Shown here one piece after another: positions 28,761 through 37,796 of a stretch of DNA of 64,000 nt; positions within the stretch are counted from its first letter, which is position 1; the number at the start of each line of letters is the position of its first letter. The DNA lies in NCBI RefSeq assembly GCF_027921765.1, contig NZ_BSEJ01000003.1:186001-250000 (forward strand), written 5' to 3'. A program made the translations under genes and the position numbers. The DNA comes from Microbacterium barkeri (GTDB taxonomy: Bacteria > Actinomycetota > Actinomycetes > Actinomycetales > Microbacteriaceae). The notes beneath the pieces are model-generated. The model did no database searches and had not been told where the DNA came from. It saw only the letters and a program-made list of their open reading frames with translations.

Positions 28761-29785
28761 CGTCCGTCACGACGCGCGAGCGCCCCGCGCAGCCGCCGAC
28801 ATCCCGGAGCCGTCTCGCGATCGGGCTGGGAGCGGGGCTCGCGGTCGTCGCGGCGCTGTTCCTCATCGACGCGCTCGCGCCCGCGCTCTTCCCACAGCCG
28901 CTGCCCACGCGCGCGCAGGACGGCCTCACGCTCTCGCTGAGCGTGCTCATCGAGTCGCTCCCGTTCGTCGTGCTCGGCGTGCTCCTGTCGATCGTCGTGC
29001 AGGTGTGGGTGCCTGCGCACGTGATCGAGCGCGCGCTCCCGCGGCAGGGCTGGGCGCGGCGGGCGGTGCTGTCGCTCCTCGGCATGCTCATCCCGGTATG
29101 CGAATGCGGGAATGTGCCGTTCGCGCGGGGGCTCGTCATGCGCGGGCTCACCCCGGCCGACGCCCTGACCTTCCTCGTGGCGGCGCCGATCGTCAACCCG
29201 ATCGTGATCCTGACGACGCATCAGGCGTTCGGGTGGGACGGCGGCATCCTCGTGGCGAGGCTCGTCGGCGGCTTCCTCATCGCGAACCTCATCGGATGGC
29301 TGTACAGCCGCCATCCCGACCCGGAGCGCATCCTCACCGATCGCTTCCGCGACACGTGCGAGGTGGTCGCGGGCGAGCAGGGCGACCGCGCGCGGCGCAG
29401 CCTCGCCCAGTTCGTCGTCGAGCTGCGCGCGGTCATGCCGGCGCTCGTCATCGGGTCGGCGATCGCGGGAGCCGTGCAGGTGCTCATCCCCCGCAGCGTG
29501 CTCATCGCGATCGGCTCGAACCCCGTGCTGTCGATCGTGGCGATGATCCTCCTCGCGATGACCGTCGCGATCTGCTCGAACGTCGACTCGTTCTTCGCGC
29601 TCTCGTTCGCCTCGACGTTCTCGTCGGGCTCGCTCGTCGCCTTCCTGCTCGTCGGGCCGATCGTCGACGTGAAGATGCTCGCGCTCATGCGCACGACCTT
29701 CACGGCGCGCGTCCTCGCGGGCATCGTGGCGGTCGTGCTGCTGTCAGCCTTCGTCATCGGGATCGGGGTGAACCTCGTTGCGTGA
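28757..29785 (+). CDS. Permease (DUF318/ArsP-like)
   Basis: 342 residues from GTG 28757 (GTGA overlap with zur). About nine hydrophobic helices. The motif GMLIPVCECGNVPFARGLVM, with two Cys in a C-E-C arrangement, and the pseudo-repeat IVAMILLAMTVAICSNVDSF are hallmarks of the PF03773 permease family. Family members are linked to export of organoarsenicals and other solutes. In actinobacteria this gene is often paired with a TIGR03943 protein, as here, and grouped with zinc genes. The transported substrate is not known. Confidence 0.8.
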   Translation: MTSVTTRERPAQPPTSRSRLAIGLGAGLAVVAALFLIDALAPALFPQPLPTRAQDGLTLSLSVLIESLPFVVLGVLLSIVVQVWVPAHVIERALPRQGWARRAVLSLLGMLIPVCECGNVPFARGLVMRGLTPADALTFLVAAPIVNPIVILTTHQAFGWDGGILVARLVGGFLIANLIGWLYSRHPDPERILTDRFRDTCEVVAGEQGDRARRSLAQFVVELRAVMPALVIGSAIAGAVQVLIPRSVLIAIGSNPVLSIVAMILLAMTVAICSNVDSFFALSFASTFSSGSLVAFLLVGPIVDVKMLALMRTTFTARVLAGIVAVVLLSAFVIGIGVNLVA

Positions 29786-30749
29786 CGATCGGATGGCCGC
29801 CGTGCGGAAGGCGGGCGCACGCTGGCTCGGCGTGGGCCTCGCGGCCGTGCTCGCCGTCGTGACGATCGGGCTCGCCGTCACCGGTCGGCTGCAGCTCTAC
29901 ATCAACCCCGCGCAGACCTGGTTCGCGGTCGGGATGGCCGTGCTCGCGCTCGCGGGCACGGTGTGGTCGTTCGCGCTCCCGCTCGGCGCCGAGGCCGACC
30001 ACGGCCACGACCACGGCCCCAGTGGCGCCCACGATCACGGTGGCGCCCACGCCCACGCCCACGCCCACCACGCCCGCGTTCACGGCCCGGCCGACGGGCA
30101 CCACCCCGATCAGCATGTCTCGATCGCCGCGGGAAACCGACCGCCATACCCGCCGGGAGTGAGACATGCAGAGGGGCGGCACGGCGCAGGGGTACGTGGG
30201 GTCGCAGGGGTGCGGCGAGTCACCGGGACGCGGCGCGTCGCAGGGGCGGCGGCGGTCGTGGTCGGCGGTGTGGCGGCATCGGCCGTCGCGGTCGCGGCGC
30301 TCGTCCTCCCGCCCGCGTCGCTGTCGGTCGAGCTCGCGATGGACCGCGACACGGGCACGCCGCCGCTCTTCGCCGGAGCCGACACCGTCACCCTGGCCGC
30401 GAGCGGCGACACGAGCGGGTTCGGCATCGGGGAGTGGTCGACCGTCTTCGCGACGGCGACGAACCCCGACGCCTATGCGGGCAAGGAGGTGACCCTCACG
30501 GGCTTCGTCACGCCCGACGAGGAGAGCCCCGACGGCGTCCGCCTCGGGCGCCTCGTCATCACGCACTGCGTGATCGACGCGCAGCCCGCCTCCGTTCCGG
30601 TGTCGGTGCCCGAGGGCACGGCCGGCCTCGCCGTCGGCGAGTGGATCGAGGTCACCGGCACGATCGCCGCCGACGCGTCGGGCGCGCTCTCCATCGAGCC
30701 CGAGACCATCACGACCGTGGACGCACCGGAAGATCCGTATGAGTACTGA
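29778..30749 (+). CDS. TIGR03943 family membrane protein, permease partner
   Basis: Up to 323 residues from TTG 29778, which overlaps the permease stop; ATG 29793 is the alternative. Two membrane segments at the start (WLGVGLAAVLAVVTIGLAV; FAVGMAVLALAGTVWSFAL), a His-rich loop of about 45 residues (HGHDHG, HAHAHAHH), a third membrane segment near 155-177, and an extracytoplasmic C-terminal domain with VTLTGFVTPDEE and RLVITHCVIDAQP. This two-part layout is that of the TIGR03943/YcgQ family, which accompanies PF03773 permeases. The His-rich loop suggests metal binding. Confidence 0.78.
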   Translation: MRDDRMAAVRKAGARWLGVGLAAVLAVVTIGLAVTGRLQLYINPAQTWFAVGMAVLALAGTVWSFALPLGAEADHGHDHGPSGAHDHGGAHAHAHAHHARVHGPADGHHPDQHVSIAAGNRPPYPPGVRHAEGRHGAGVRGVAGVRRVTGTRRVAGAAAVVVGGVAASAVAVAALVLPPASLSVELAMDRDTGTPPLFAGADTVTLAASGDTSGFGIGEWSTVFATATNPDAYAGKEVTLTGFVTPDEESPDGVRLGRLVITHCVIDAQPASVPVSVPEGTAGLAVGEWIEVTGTIAADASGALSIEPETITTVDAPEDPYEY

Positions 30750-32286
30750 CGGCGGGCGTCCTCTCAGCCGCCGGGAGCTGCGCGAGCGGACCGAAGCCGC
30801 GCGAGCCCCCGAGCCGCCCCAGCCCGAACCATCCGAGCCCGAGCCGCCTCAGCCCGCACCATCCCGCCGCGCGGAGCCCGCGCCATCCGCGCGGCCTCGC
30901 CGCTTCGTCGGGGCGATGCTCGCGGTGCTCGGCGTGCTCGCGGTGCTGGCCGGCGGCGGCGCGGCCGTGAGTCTCACGCAGGGGCCGCGCGTGAGCACGG
31001 TCGAGGTCGACGCCGAGGCGGCCACGCAGGCCTCGGGGAGCCGCGTCGTCCTCACCGCGAACCAGGCCCTCGCCGACATCGACGCGTCCCAGGTGACCGT
31101 CTCTCCTGAGACCCCGTTCACGGTCGACGCGGCCGGGCGCATGGTGGGCGTGCGGTTCACCGTGCCTCTCGACGACGACACCGAGTACACGGTCACGATC
31201 GACGGCGCGGAGAGCGTCGGCGGCGGGCCGGCGTCGACGCTCGAGACGACCTTCACCACGCCGCCCGCGGAGATCTTCCTCCTGCAGCGCGACGCCGACG
31301 GCGACGACACGATCTTCCGCAGCGACATCTCGGGCGACGCGGCGGTGCCCGTCTACACGGCGGCGTCGATCGACGACTTCCGGGTCACGGGCGAGCACCT
31401 CGTCGTCTCGGTGCGCGAGGACGACGCCTCGGCGCTCTACGTCGCCGACCGCGACGGTTCGCACGCGGAGAGGATGCCGCTGCCGGGCGAGGGCACGATC
31501 ACCGGCCTCCAGGTCTCCAGCCGCGGCGAGCTCGTCGGATACACCTACACCGACCTGCAGCTGAGCGAGACCGAGGGGCGGGCGAGCGTGCTCTTCACGG
31601 CAGACCTCCGCGAGCCCGACGCGGAGCCCGAGCCGATGGTCGTCGGCGACGAGGAGCCGAGCATCGCGAGCTGGCGCTTCGTGCCCGACTCCTCCGCGCT
31701 GCTGTTCGTGAACTTCGCGGGCGACCTCATCGTCTACGACCCGGCCGCCGAGGATCCGTCGCCGACCGCTCTCGGCACGGCGTTCGCGATCGACGCCGTC
31801 ACGCGCGGCACGTACACCGCGTTCATCGAGCGCCTGGATGTCGCCGGCGGCGTGCAGCTCGACCTCACCACGGGCGACGAGACCGACCTCGTCGAGCCGT
31901 CAGACGACCTCGGGCAGCCGGGTCGTGTGCTGCCCGTGCCCGGCGGAGGGACCGTCCGGGAGTTCGTCCGGCTCGGAGCGGATGGCACGCCCGAGGCCCA
32001 GCTGGTCGCGTACGTCGACGACGAGGGCGCGTCGCGGACGCTGCTCGAGGCGACGGGCGCGGATGGCCTGCTCCAGACGTGCGTGTCGCCGAGCGGCCGG
32101 TACGCGGCGGCTCTCGTCGCTCCCGATCTCACGACCAACCGCTACGACTACGACGCCCTGCAGCCGCTGCCGACGACGCTCGAGACCCACATCATCGAGA
32201 TCGAGACCGGCGAGGAGGTCTCGAACCTGTCGGGCTTCGGCATCAGCTGGTGCGACGTCGGCCCGTGGGACTCGGTGACCGGATGA
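30739..32286 (+). CDS. Membrane-anchored propeller-like protein of unknown function
   Basis: 515 residues. A Pro/Glu-rich cytoplasmic N-terminus (1-53) is followed by one transmembrane helix (about 57-80, MLAVLGVLAVLAGGGAAV). The outside part starts with an Ig-like, Big_5-type domain (VVLTANQALADIDASQVTVS, DDDTEYTVTIDG). It continues with repeated strands, each with a W/F-x-P or D-G-S-x pattern, resembling a WD40/TolB-like beta-propeller. The gene overlaps both neighbours by a few bases, so it is co-transcribed with the permease pair and the glycosylase. No catalytic motif seen. Confidence 0.6.
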   Translation: MSTDGGRPLSRRELRERTEAARAPEPPQPEPSEPEPPQPAPSRRAEPAPSARPRRFVGAMLAVLGVLAVLAGGGAAVSLTQGPRVSTVEVDAEAATQASGSRVVLTANQALADIDASQVTVSPETPFTVDAAGRMVGVRFTVPLDDDTEYTVTIDGAESVGGGPASTLETTFTTPPAEIFLLQRDADGDDTIFRSDISGDAAVPVYTAASIDDFRVTGEHLVVSVREDDASALYVADRDGSHAERMPLPGEGTITGLQVSSRGELVGYTYTDLQLSETEGRASVLFTADLREPDAEPEPMVVGDEEPSIASWRFVPDSSALLFVNFAGDLIVYDPAAEDPSPTALGTAFAIDAVTRGTYTAFIERLDVAGGVQLDLTTGDETDLVEPSDDLGQPGRVLPVPGGGTVREFVRLGADGTPEAQLVAYVDDEGASRTLLEATGADGLLQTCVSPSGRYAAALVAPDLTTNRYDYDALQPLPTTLETHIIEIETGEEVSNLSGFGISWCDVGPWDSVTG

Positions 32287-32954
32287 CCGACGGTCTCCAC
32301 GCGGCGACGCGGGACGAGCTGCACGGTCTTCCCGTCGAGGTCGCGCCCCGGCTCCTCGACGGGCTTCTCACGACGACGATCGACGGCGACGAGGTCGTCG
32401 TGCGGCTGACGGAGGTCGAGGCGTATCACGGACTCGGCACGGGCGACGTCCATGACGCCGGCTCGCACGCCCGCATGGGGCGCACCGCCCGCAATGCGAC
32501 GATGTGGGGCGAGCCCGGCCATCTCTACGTCTACCTCAGTCACGGCATCCACTCGTGCGTCAACGTCGTCTGCGGCCCCGAGGGAGAGGCCGGCGGAGTC
32601 CTCCTGCGCGCCGGGGAGATTGTGCAGGGTGCGGATGTCGCGCGCCGGCGGCGCGAGGAGCGCGGCATCGCGCGCACGGATCGGGATCTCGCCCGCGGCC
32701 CCGGTCGCCTGGGCGACGCCGTCGGGCTGCGGTACCCCGTGCACGACGGGATCGATGCCGTGACCGGCGAGCTGCAGGCCGGCGCGACCGCCCGCCTGCA
32801 GCTGCGGGACCATCCGATCGGGTTCGTCTCGGGGCCGCGCGTGGGCGTCGCGGGGCTCGCGGGCACGAGCGCGTTCCCGTGGCGCTTCTGGATCCCGGGA
32901 GACCCGACCGTGTCGGCGTTCCGCCCGGGCCGCGGAGCCGTCGAGCCGCGCTGA
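32283..32954 (+). CDS. mpg: 3-Methyladenine DNA glycosylase
   Basis: 223 residues, AAG/MPG family, removing alkylated purines from DNA. Conserved LTEVEAYHG with the catalytic Glu, DDPAS-like HDAGSHARMGRTARNATMW, the strand HLYVYLSHGIHSCVNVVC, GGVLLRAGE, and RGPGRLGDAVGL. ATG 32283 overlaps the upstream stop. It has no functional link to the membrane genes before it apart from the shared transcript. Confidence 0.93.
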   Translation: MTDGLHAATRDELHGLPVEVAPRLLDGLLTTTIDGDEVVVRLTEVEAYHGLGTGDVHDAGSHARMGRTARNATMWGEPGHLYVYLSHGIHSCVNVVCGPEGEAGGVLLRAGEIVQGADVARRRREERGIARTDRDLARGPGRLGDAVGLRYPVHDGIDAVTGELQAGATARLQLRDHPIGFVSGPRVGVAGLAGTSAFPWRFWIPGDPTVSAFRPGRGAVEPR

Positions 32955-32992
32955 GGCGCGCGCGCCGCCCGTGGACGGCGCACGCGCCTCAG
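32951..32992. terminator. Bidirectional hairpin between convergent mpg and GH43 genes
   Basis: A 17-bp stem (arms 32951-32967 and 32976-32992, one mismatch) with an 8-nt loop. It includes the mpg stop codon. No T-tract on either side, so termination is inferred from structure and position. Confidence 0.55.
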
Positions 32993-32996
32993 CGGC

Positions 32997-33995
32997 TCAG
33001 TACACGTAGGGCCATCCGCCCGAGTAGCCGAGCAGGTTGATGCCGAGGCGCGAGGCGCCCGCGTCGTCGTAGTAGTGGTAGAAGAGCACGTCGGCGTCCG
33101 CGTCGGCCAGCACGGCCTGGTGCCCGGGACCGTGGATCGATCCGTGGCTCGCGAGGATCTCCGTTCCGCCGCCCGCGGTCATGGCGACGCCGTTGCGGTC
33201 GAGATAGGGCCCTGTGACCGACGTCGCGCGGCCGACCATGACACGGTACGTGCTCGCGGCGCCCTGGCAGCAGCGGTCGAACGACACGAAGAGGTAGTAG
33301 TACCCGTCGCGGTAGTGGATGGTCGGCGCCTCGATCGCGCCGCCGCCGCGCCCCGCGATGCTCGCGAACGTGCTGTCGAGCCGGAGGCCGGACACGTTGC
33401 TGAGGCGGATCATCTTGATGCCCGACCAGAAGGATCCGAACGACAGCCACCACCGCCCCGTGTGGTCGATCACGAGGTTCGGGTCGATCGCGTTCCAGTC
33501 GTTCGACGTCGTCGACGAGATGATCGCGCCCTGGTTGGTCCAGGTGCCCGGAGCGCCGCTCGTGCTCGTCGCGAGGAAGATCGCGGAGTTGTTGGAGCCG
33601 AAGGTCGACGCCGAGTAGTAGAGGTAGTACTTGCCGTTGGCATAGGTGATGTCGGGCGCCCACACCGTGTTCGTCCCGTTCGTGTAGCCGTGCACCCACG
33701 GCATGCCGCCGGGGAAGGCGACGCCCGCGTCGGCCCAGGCGGTGCGGTCGCCCGAGGTCTTCAGGGGGATGTTGTCGCCGGTCTGCGCGAGCAGGTAGGT
33801 GCCGTCGGGCTTCTTCACGACCTCGGGGTCGTGCGTGTAGGTCGAGCCGGTGACGTATCCGGGATTCGGATACGTCGCCGCGGCGGTCGGCTCGGCGCCG
33901 CCGGGGGCGACCAGCGGCGCGAGAGCGACCGCGAGGGCGAGCGCGAGGGCGATGCCGGCGCGTCCTCTGCGGTGCGGGCGGGGGAATGCGGCCAT
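32997..33995 (-). CDS. Secreted GH43 endo-1,5-alpha-L-arabinanase
   Basis: 332 residues from ATG 33995 with GGAGG 4 nt upstream. Signal peptide: RPHRRGRAGIALALALAVAL and onward, cleaved near AEPTAAA. The five-bladed propeller shows GH43 residues: catalytic base Asp in TYTHDPEVVKK, the pKa-modulating Asp in NAIDPNLVID, and the acid Glu in GGAIEAPTIHYR; GSIHGPGHQAV is typical of arabinanases. It breaks internal bonds of arabinan outside the cell. The gene is single, with a 14-bp palindrome 55 bp upstream; the sugar operon upstream is separate. Confidence 0.88.
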   Translation of the reverse strand: MAAFPRPHRRGRAGIALALALAVALAPLVAPGGAEPTAAATYPNPGYVTGSTYTHDPEVVKKPDGTYLLAQTGDNIPLKTSGDRTAWADAGVAFPGGMPWVHGYTNGTNTVWAPDITYANGKYYLYYSASTFGSNNSAIFLATSTSGAPGTWTNQGAIISSTTSNDWNAIDPNLVIDHTGRWWLSFGSFWSGIKMIRLSNVSGLRLDSTFASIAGRGGGAIEAPTIHYRDGYYYLFVSFDRCCQGAASTYRVMVGRATSVTGPYLDRNGVAMTAGGGTEILASHGSIHGPGHQAVLADADADVLFYHYYDDAGASRLGINLLGYSGGWPYVY

Positions 33996-34049
33996 GAGAC
34001 CTCCTCGTCGAGGTGATGGATGCGCTCGGCTTCGAGCGCGTCGCCAGTA

Positions 34050-34063
34050 TTCCAACGTTGGAA
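34050..34063. promoter_or_regulatory. LacI-type operator palindrome upstream of GH43 gene
   Basis: TTCCAACGTTGGAA, a perfect 14-bp palindrome with the central CG typical of LacI/GalR operators. 55 bp upstream of the arabinanase start and 49 bp beyond the isomerase stop. No LacI regulator is encoded in the window. Confidence 0.7.
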
Positions 34064-34111
34064 ATATGGCGTCAAGAGGGAGGCGGGGCCCGGTCGCCCG
34101 GGCCCCGGACC

Positions 34112-35074
34112 TCACAGGCGCGCGGCGACCCACTTCCAGCTGGCCGCGGCCGATTCCTCGGGAGCCATGGTCGCGCGGTCGACCTCGACGATCACCCAGC
34201 CGTCCCAGCTCTCCGGAAGCGCCGCGAGGGCGCCGTCGATGTCCAGATCGCCGAGGCCCGGCTCGCGGAAGATGCCGCGGTCGACCGCCGTGCGGTACGG
34301 CGTCGGCTCCCCTCGCGTGGCAGCGGCGATCGAGAGATCGAGGTCCTTGACGTGCAGATCGATCACGCGTTCGGCATGGCGCCTGATGAGAGCGGCCGCG
34401 TCGATGCCCGCCCACGCGAGGTGTCCGATATCGAACGAGGCGCCGAGGAGCGCGGAGGGGATGTCGGCGAGAGCCTGCTCGATCTCGGCTTCGGTCTCGA
34501 TCCAGGTGCCGATGTGGTTGTGGAGCCCCGCACGGACGCCCTCGGCGGCGAGCACCTCGGCCGCGCGGCCGATGACGTCGATGACGCGGCTCAGGCGGCC
34601 CGGATGGAATCCCGCGCCGACCGCTGCGGCGTCGCGAGTTCGGATCGCGCCCGGCGCCCACGTCACCTCCGGAGCGAGGAAGATCGTGTCCAGGCCGAAG
34701 AAGAGCGATTCCTCGGCTCGTCGCCGCACGCCGTCGAACCATCGCACGCCCTCGGCGGACGCGGGATCGAACAGCACGCCGTGATCCTCCGGGAGGGCGA
34801 CACTGGCGTATCCCGGGGCGAGGGCGAGGTCTGCGTCCTCGACCATCCGCTGGTAGTCGAAGAGCGTCTGCGTGTCGAGCACCTCCATCATCGTCGCGGC
34901 GAATCCCGACGCCCGGATGGCGCGGAGCACGCGAGGGTAATCGGCGCGGAAGGCCGGGTCAGCGAAGAGCCAGAGGCTCTCGCTGTCGGGGTCGGAAGGA
35001 TCGGCTTTGACGTTGATCCACGGGATCGGGTTGAGCGCGACGCGGTCGGCGCGCAGCAGAGGACGATCGGTCAT
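34112..35074 (-). CDS. Sugar phosphate isomerase/epimerase-type TIM-barrel protein
   Basis: 320 residues of the xylose-isomerase-like TIM-barrel family (PF01261). Metal ligands are suggested by TIFLAPEVTW (Glu), GLHNHIGTWIETEAEI (His), ASFDIGHLAWAGID (Asp-His), VIDLHVKDLD (His) and WVIVEVDRA (Glu). Last gene of the operon, overlapping the GMC oxidoreductase stop (ATGA). Proteins of this family act on 3-keto sugars and are the catalytic subunit of C-glycoside deglycosidases (CarB/DfgB type). The usual small partner subunit (DUF6379) is not found beside it. An epimerase or 3-ketoglycoside lyase role is inferred. Confidence 0.78.
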   Translation of the reverse strand: MTDRPLLRADRVALNPIPWINVKADPSDPDSESLWLFADPAFRADYPRVLRAIRASGFAATMMEVLDTQTLFDYQRMVEDADLALAPGYASVALPEDHGVLFDPASAEGVRWFDGVRRRAEESLFFGLDTIFLAPEVTWAPGAIRTRDAAAVGAGFHPGRLSRVIDVIGRAAEVLAAEGVRAGLHNHIGTWIETEAEIEQALADIPSALLGASFDIGHLAWAGIDAAALIRRHAERVIDLHVKDLDLSIAAATRGEPTPYRTAVDRGIFREPGLGDLDIDGALAALPESWDGWVIVEVDRATMAPEESAAASWKWVAARL

Positions 35075-36603
35075 GGTGTTCCCTTTCGAAGGTGGTCGGG
35101 CGCGAGGCGCTGCGCGATGGCGCGGGCGGCGCGCACGGCCGTGATCGCGCCGGTGAGGGTCGCATTCGCGACGACGGCCGTGGGCACGACGCCCGTGCCG
35201 GCGAGGTAGAGTCCCTCGATCCCCCACACGCGGCCATCGGGGTCGCACACGCTCGTCCCGTCGTCCTCCGCGCCGCTGCGCACGGTGCCGGTGAGATGCA
35301 GCGAGGAGCCGGGGGCGAGGTGCGCGAGCTCGGTGGCGGGGTCGATCGCGCCGAACGCCTCGGCGGTCTCCTGAGCGACGACGAGCGCCCGATCGATGAG
35401 GGCGCGGTCGGCGTCGGAGTAGGCGAACTCGATGCGCATGCGCGGCATGCCGGCGAGATCGTGCTCGGTGTCGGAGAAGATGACCCGGTTCTCCGGTCGG
35501 GACTCGACGGGGGTGTACAGCGAGACGCCGACGGAGTGCGCGATCGCGTGCCCGTCGTCATCGACGTAGGTCACGTTCATGACCTGGCCATGGAACGGCT
35601 GGCGCGGGCCGTTATGGGGGATCCAGAGGGAGTCGGTGCAGAACTCCCCCGGCTGGGCGGTCGGGAGGTCGTCGAGGGTGAGGCGGAAGCGCCCGAGGTC
35701 GAGGAGCGCGCGCGACGCGATGAACGCGTGCTCGTTGAGATACCGCCCGAGGGATTCCGGGCGGATGCCCGATGCGTAGAGCAGCTGAGGCGTGCGGAGA
35801 GCGTCAGCGCAGACGAGCACCGTGTCCGCACGCCCCTCGGTCTCGGCTCCGTCGCGGATGTCGCGCACGCGCGCGCCGGAGACACGACCCTCCTCCACGA
35901 TGAGAGACGTGACGAGTGCTCCGGTTGCGAGCGCGAACGCGTCGTCGGATCCGTCCGCGATGGGAGGGAAGATCGTCGAGGGGCTCGTCCGCAGCAGAGT
36001 CCCGTCGGCGCCGCGGCGCACCGCCATCGGCATCGCCTGCGGGCGCCGGTCGTCCGGGGCAGCCGCTCCGAACCGCGCGTCGAGGACCTCGAGCACCCGG
36101 ATTCCCAGGGCGGTCGGGCCGATCGACGGTGCGCGGACGCCGAAGACCCGCTGCGCAGCGGCGAGGTCCTCATCCCACTCTTCGTCATCCGCGAAGACCT
36201 CCGATCCCGCCGGCCAGGGTGTCGCCGCGGTCCAGTGCACACCCATCCCTCCCGCGTTCCAGGCGATCGCCGTCGCGGGCATGGCCTCGGCCTCCTCACC
36301 GAAGGCGAGCGTGTGGAACATCCCCGGCGCGACAGCGTCGATGGCGTCAGGCACCTCCCGCACGACCTCGGCGCCCGTGTACATGCCCTGGATCCCGGAA
36401 CGGACCCGGGTGTTGTACTGCCCCCAGATGGCAGGGTCCGCGATGTCGTGCAGGTGGACGCCCGGCGTCGTGCCGATGGGCGCGCCGGCATCGACCATCG
36501 CGATGCGGGCCGAAGGGGCCTGCTCGCGGAGAAGGCGCGCCGCCGTGGCGCCCATGAGCCCTCCTCCGACGATGAGAACGTCTGCGCGTGGGAGGTGGAT
36601 CAC
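35071..36603 (-). CDS. GMC-family FAD oxidoreductase, probable glycoside 3-oxidase
   Basis: 510 residues from GTG 36603. N-terminal FAD-binding ADVLIVGGGLMGATAARLLR, and the GMC C-terminal domain with the catalytic His in SSLHLTGTVRSG and GLYLAGTGVVPTAVVANATL. Size and pattern resemble pyranose 3-oxidases and the CarA-type C-glycoside 3-oxidases reported from Microbacterium and Arthrobacter. Coupled on both sides (36600-36603 with the ROK gene, 35071-35074 with the isomerase). It would oxidise C3 of a sugar, making a ketone that the isomerase-like enzyme can act on. No signal peptide, so it acts on imported sugar. Confidence 0.72.
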   Translation of the reverse strand: MIHLPRADVLIVGGGLMGATAARLLREQAPSARIAMVDAGAPIGTTPGVHLHDIADPAIWGQYNTRVRSGIQGMYTGAEVVREVPDAIDAVAPGMFHTLAFGEEAEAMPATAIAWNAGGMGVHWTAATPWPAGSEVFADDEEWDEDLAAAQRVFGVRAPSIGPTALGIRVLEVLDARFGAAAPDDRRPQAMPMAVRRGADGTLLRTSPSTIFPPIADGSDDAFALATGALVTSLIVEEGRVSGARVRDIRDGAETEGRADTVLVCADALRTPQLLYASGIRPESLGRYLNEHAFIASRALLDLGRFRLTLDDLPTAQPGEFCTDSLWIPHNGPRQPFHGQVMNVTYVDDDGHAIAHSVGVSLYTPVESRPENRVIFSDTEHDLAGMPRMRIEFAYSDADRALIDRALVVAQETAEAFGAIDPATELAHLAPGSSLHLTGTVRSGAEDDGTSVCDPDGRVWGIEGLYLAGTGVVPTAVVANATLTGAITAVRAARAIAQRLAPDHLRKGTP

Positions 36604-37796
36604 GGGGTCTCCTTGTCGAGGCGGTCGGCTGAGGCAGGGCTGAGCCGGATGACCGGCCCGAAGAGGGCGACGTCCATGCGGTCGAGGACGAAGCGCAGTG
36701 CCCCGATCAGCGGCGCGTCCGCGCCCACGGAGGTCGCGCGGAGCGCCATGCCGGGGGCACCGGCTCGTTCGAGCGCTCTGCGCACGAGGGGCAGGAGGAT
36801 GTCGGCAGCGTCCTCGGCGCCGCCACCGAGAACGAACAGCGACGGGGCGACGGTCCAGGAGAGGATGACCAGGACGGCTGCGACGTGCTCGGCGTACTCC
36901 TCGACGAGCGCCAGCGCGTCGGCGTCGCCCTCTCGAGCGCGCGCGACGAGGGCGAGCGCGGCGCGTCGTTCCGAGGGGTCGGGCGATGTCAGCGCCCCGA
37001 CGGGCGTGTCGTGGATGGCGTCGGACGGGAGTGGTCCTGCCTCGATGAGCTCACCCGCGCCGCCCTGGAAGCCGCGATGCACCGTGCCCCTGATGAGCGT
37101 GCCGATGCCCGTTCGGGCGCCGAGGATCGCCCAGATGACGTCATCGTGGTCGCGGGCGACGCCGTGCCAGCGCTCCGCCAGCGCCGCGAGGTTGGCGTCG
37201 TTGTCCGCGAACCAGGGAACGTCGATCCGGGCCGCGAGCTCGTGCGGAAGGGAGACGCCGGCCCAGCGATCGGTGTGAACGAGGCGCCGGACCACGCCGT
37301 CGTCGTCGATGGCGCCGCCCGAGGCGATCGCCCCGGCGCGGAGTCGGGCGGGCGACGCGCCGGCGCGCTCGACGGCTTCCCTGACGAGCTGCGCGACGTC
37401 GTCGAGCGTCGCGGCGGGGTCGCCGTAGTCGCGCAGTTCGCGGCGCGCGCGGCCGAGGATCCGGCCCCGCGCATCGGCGACGACGGCCGACGCCTCGCGT
37501 GTCGTCACCCTCGCCGCTGCGAGCAGCGCATGGTCGGCGCGGAGCTCGAATCGCCGAGCGGGGCGGCCGGCGGATCCCGTCGTCGGCACGCGCTCGAGCT
37601 CGTCGACCCAGCCGGCAGAGACGAGCTCGCGGAGGATCAGCTCGACGGTTCGGCGGGAGAGGCCGGCGGACTCTGCGACTGCGCTCATGCTGAGCGGTTC
37701 GGTGGCGACGGCGAGGGTGCGCAGGGTCACCGACGTGTTGACGCGGCGCAGCGCGCGGGGATCGATGCCGGCGATCGCGGCGTGACGCGCGGTCAT
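36600..37796 (-). CDS. ROK family transcriptional regulator
   Basis: 398 residues from ATG 37796. The N-terminal winged helix (TLRTLAVATEPLSMSAVAES, AGLSRRTVELILRELVSAGW) is followed by a ROK sugar-kinase-like domain: GAIASGGAIDDDGVV, WFADNDANLAALAE, and GARTGIGTLIRGTVHRGFQG. The family zinc motif CxCGxxGC is absent, as in several actinobacterial ROK repressors. It sits inside the operon between transporter and enzymes and probably senses the imported sugar or its phosphate. The palindrome at 40895-40908 in front of the operon is a candidate target. Confidence 0.85.
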   Translation of the reverse strand: MTARHAAIAGIDPRALRRVNTSVTLRTLAVATEPLSMSAVAESAGLSRRTVELILRELVSAGWVDELERVPTTGSAGRPARRFELRADHALLAAARVTTREASAVVADARGRILGRARRELRDYGDPAATLDDVAQLVREAVERAGASPARLRAGAIASGGAIDDDGVVRRLVHTDRWAGVSLPHELAARIDVPWFADNDANLAALAERWHGVARDHDDVIWAILGARTGIGTLIRGTVHRGFQGGAGELIEAGPLPSDAIHDTPVGALTSPDPSERRAALALVARAREGDADALALVEEYAEHVAAVLVILSWTVAPSLFVLGGGAEDAADILLPLVRRALERAGAPGMALRATSVGADAPLIGALRFVLDRMDVALFGPVIRLSPASADRLDKETP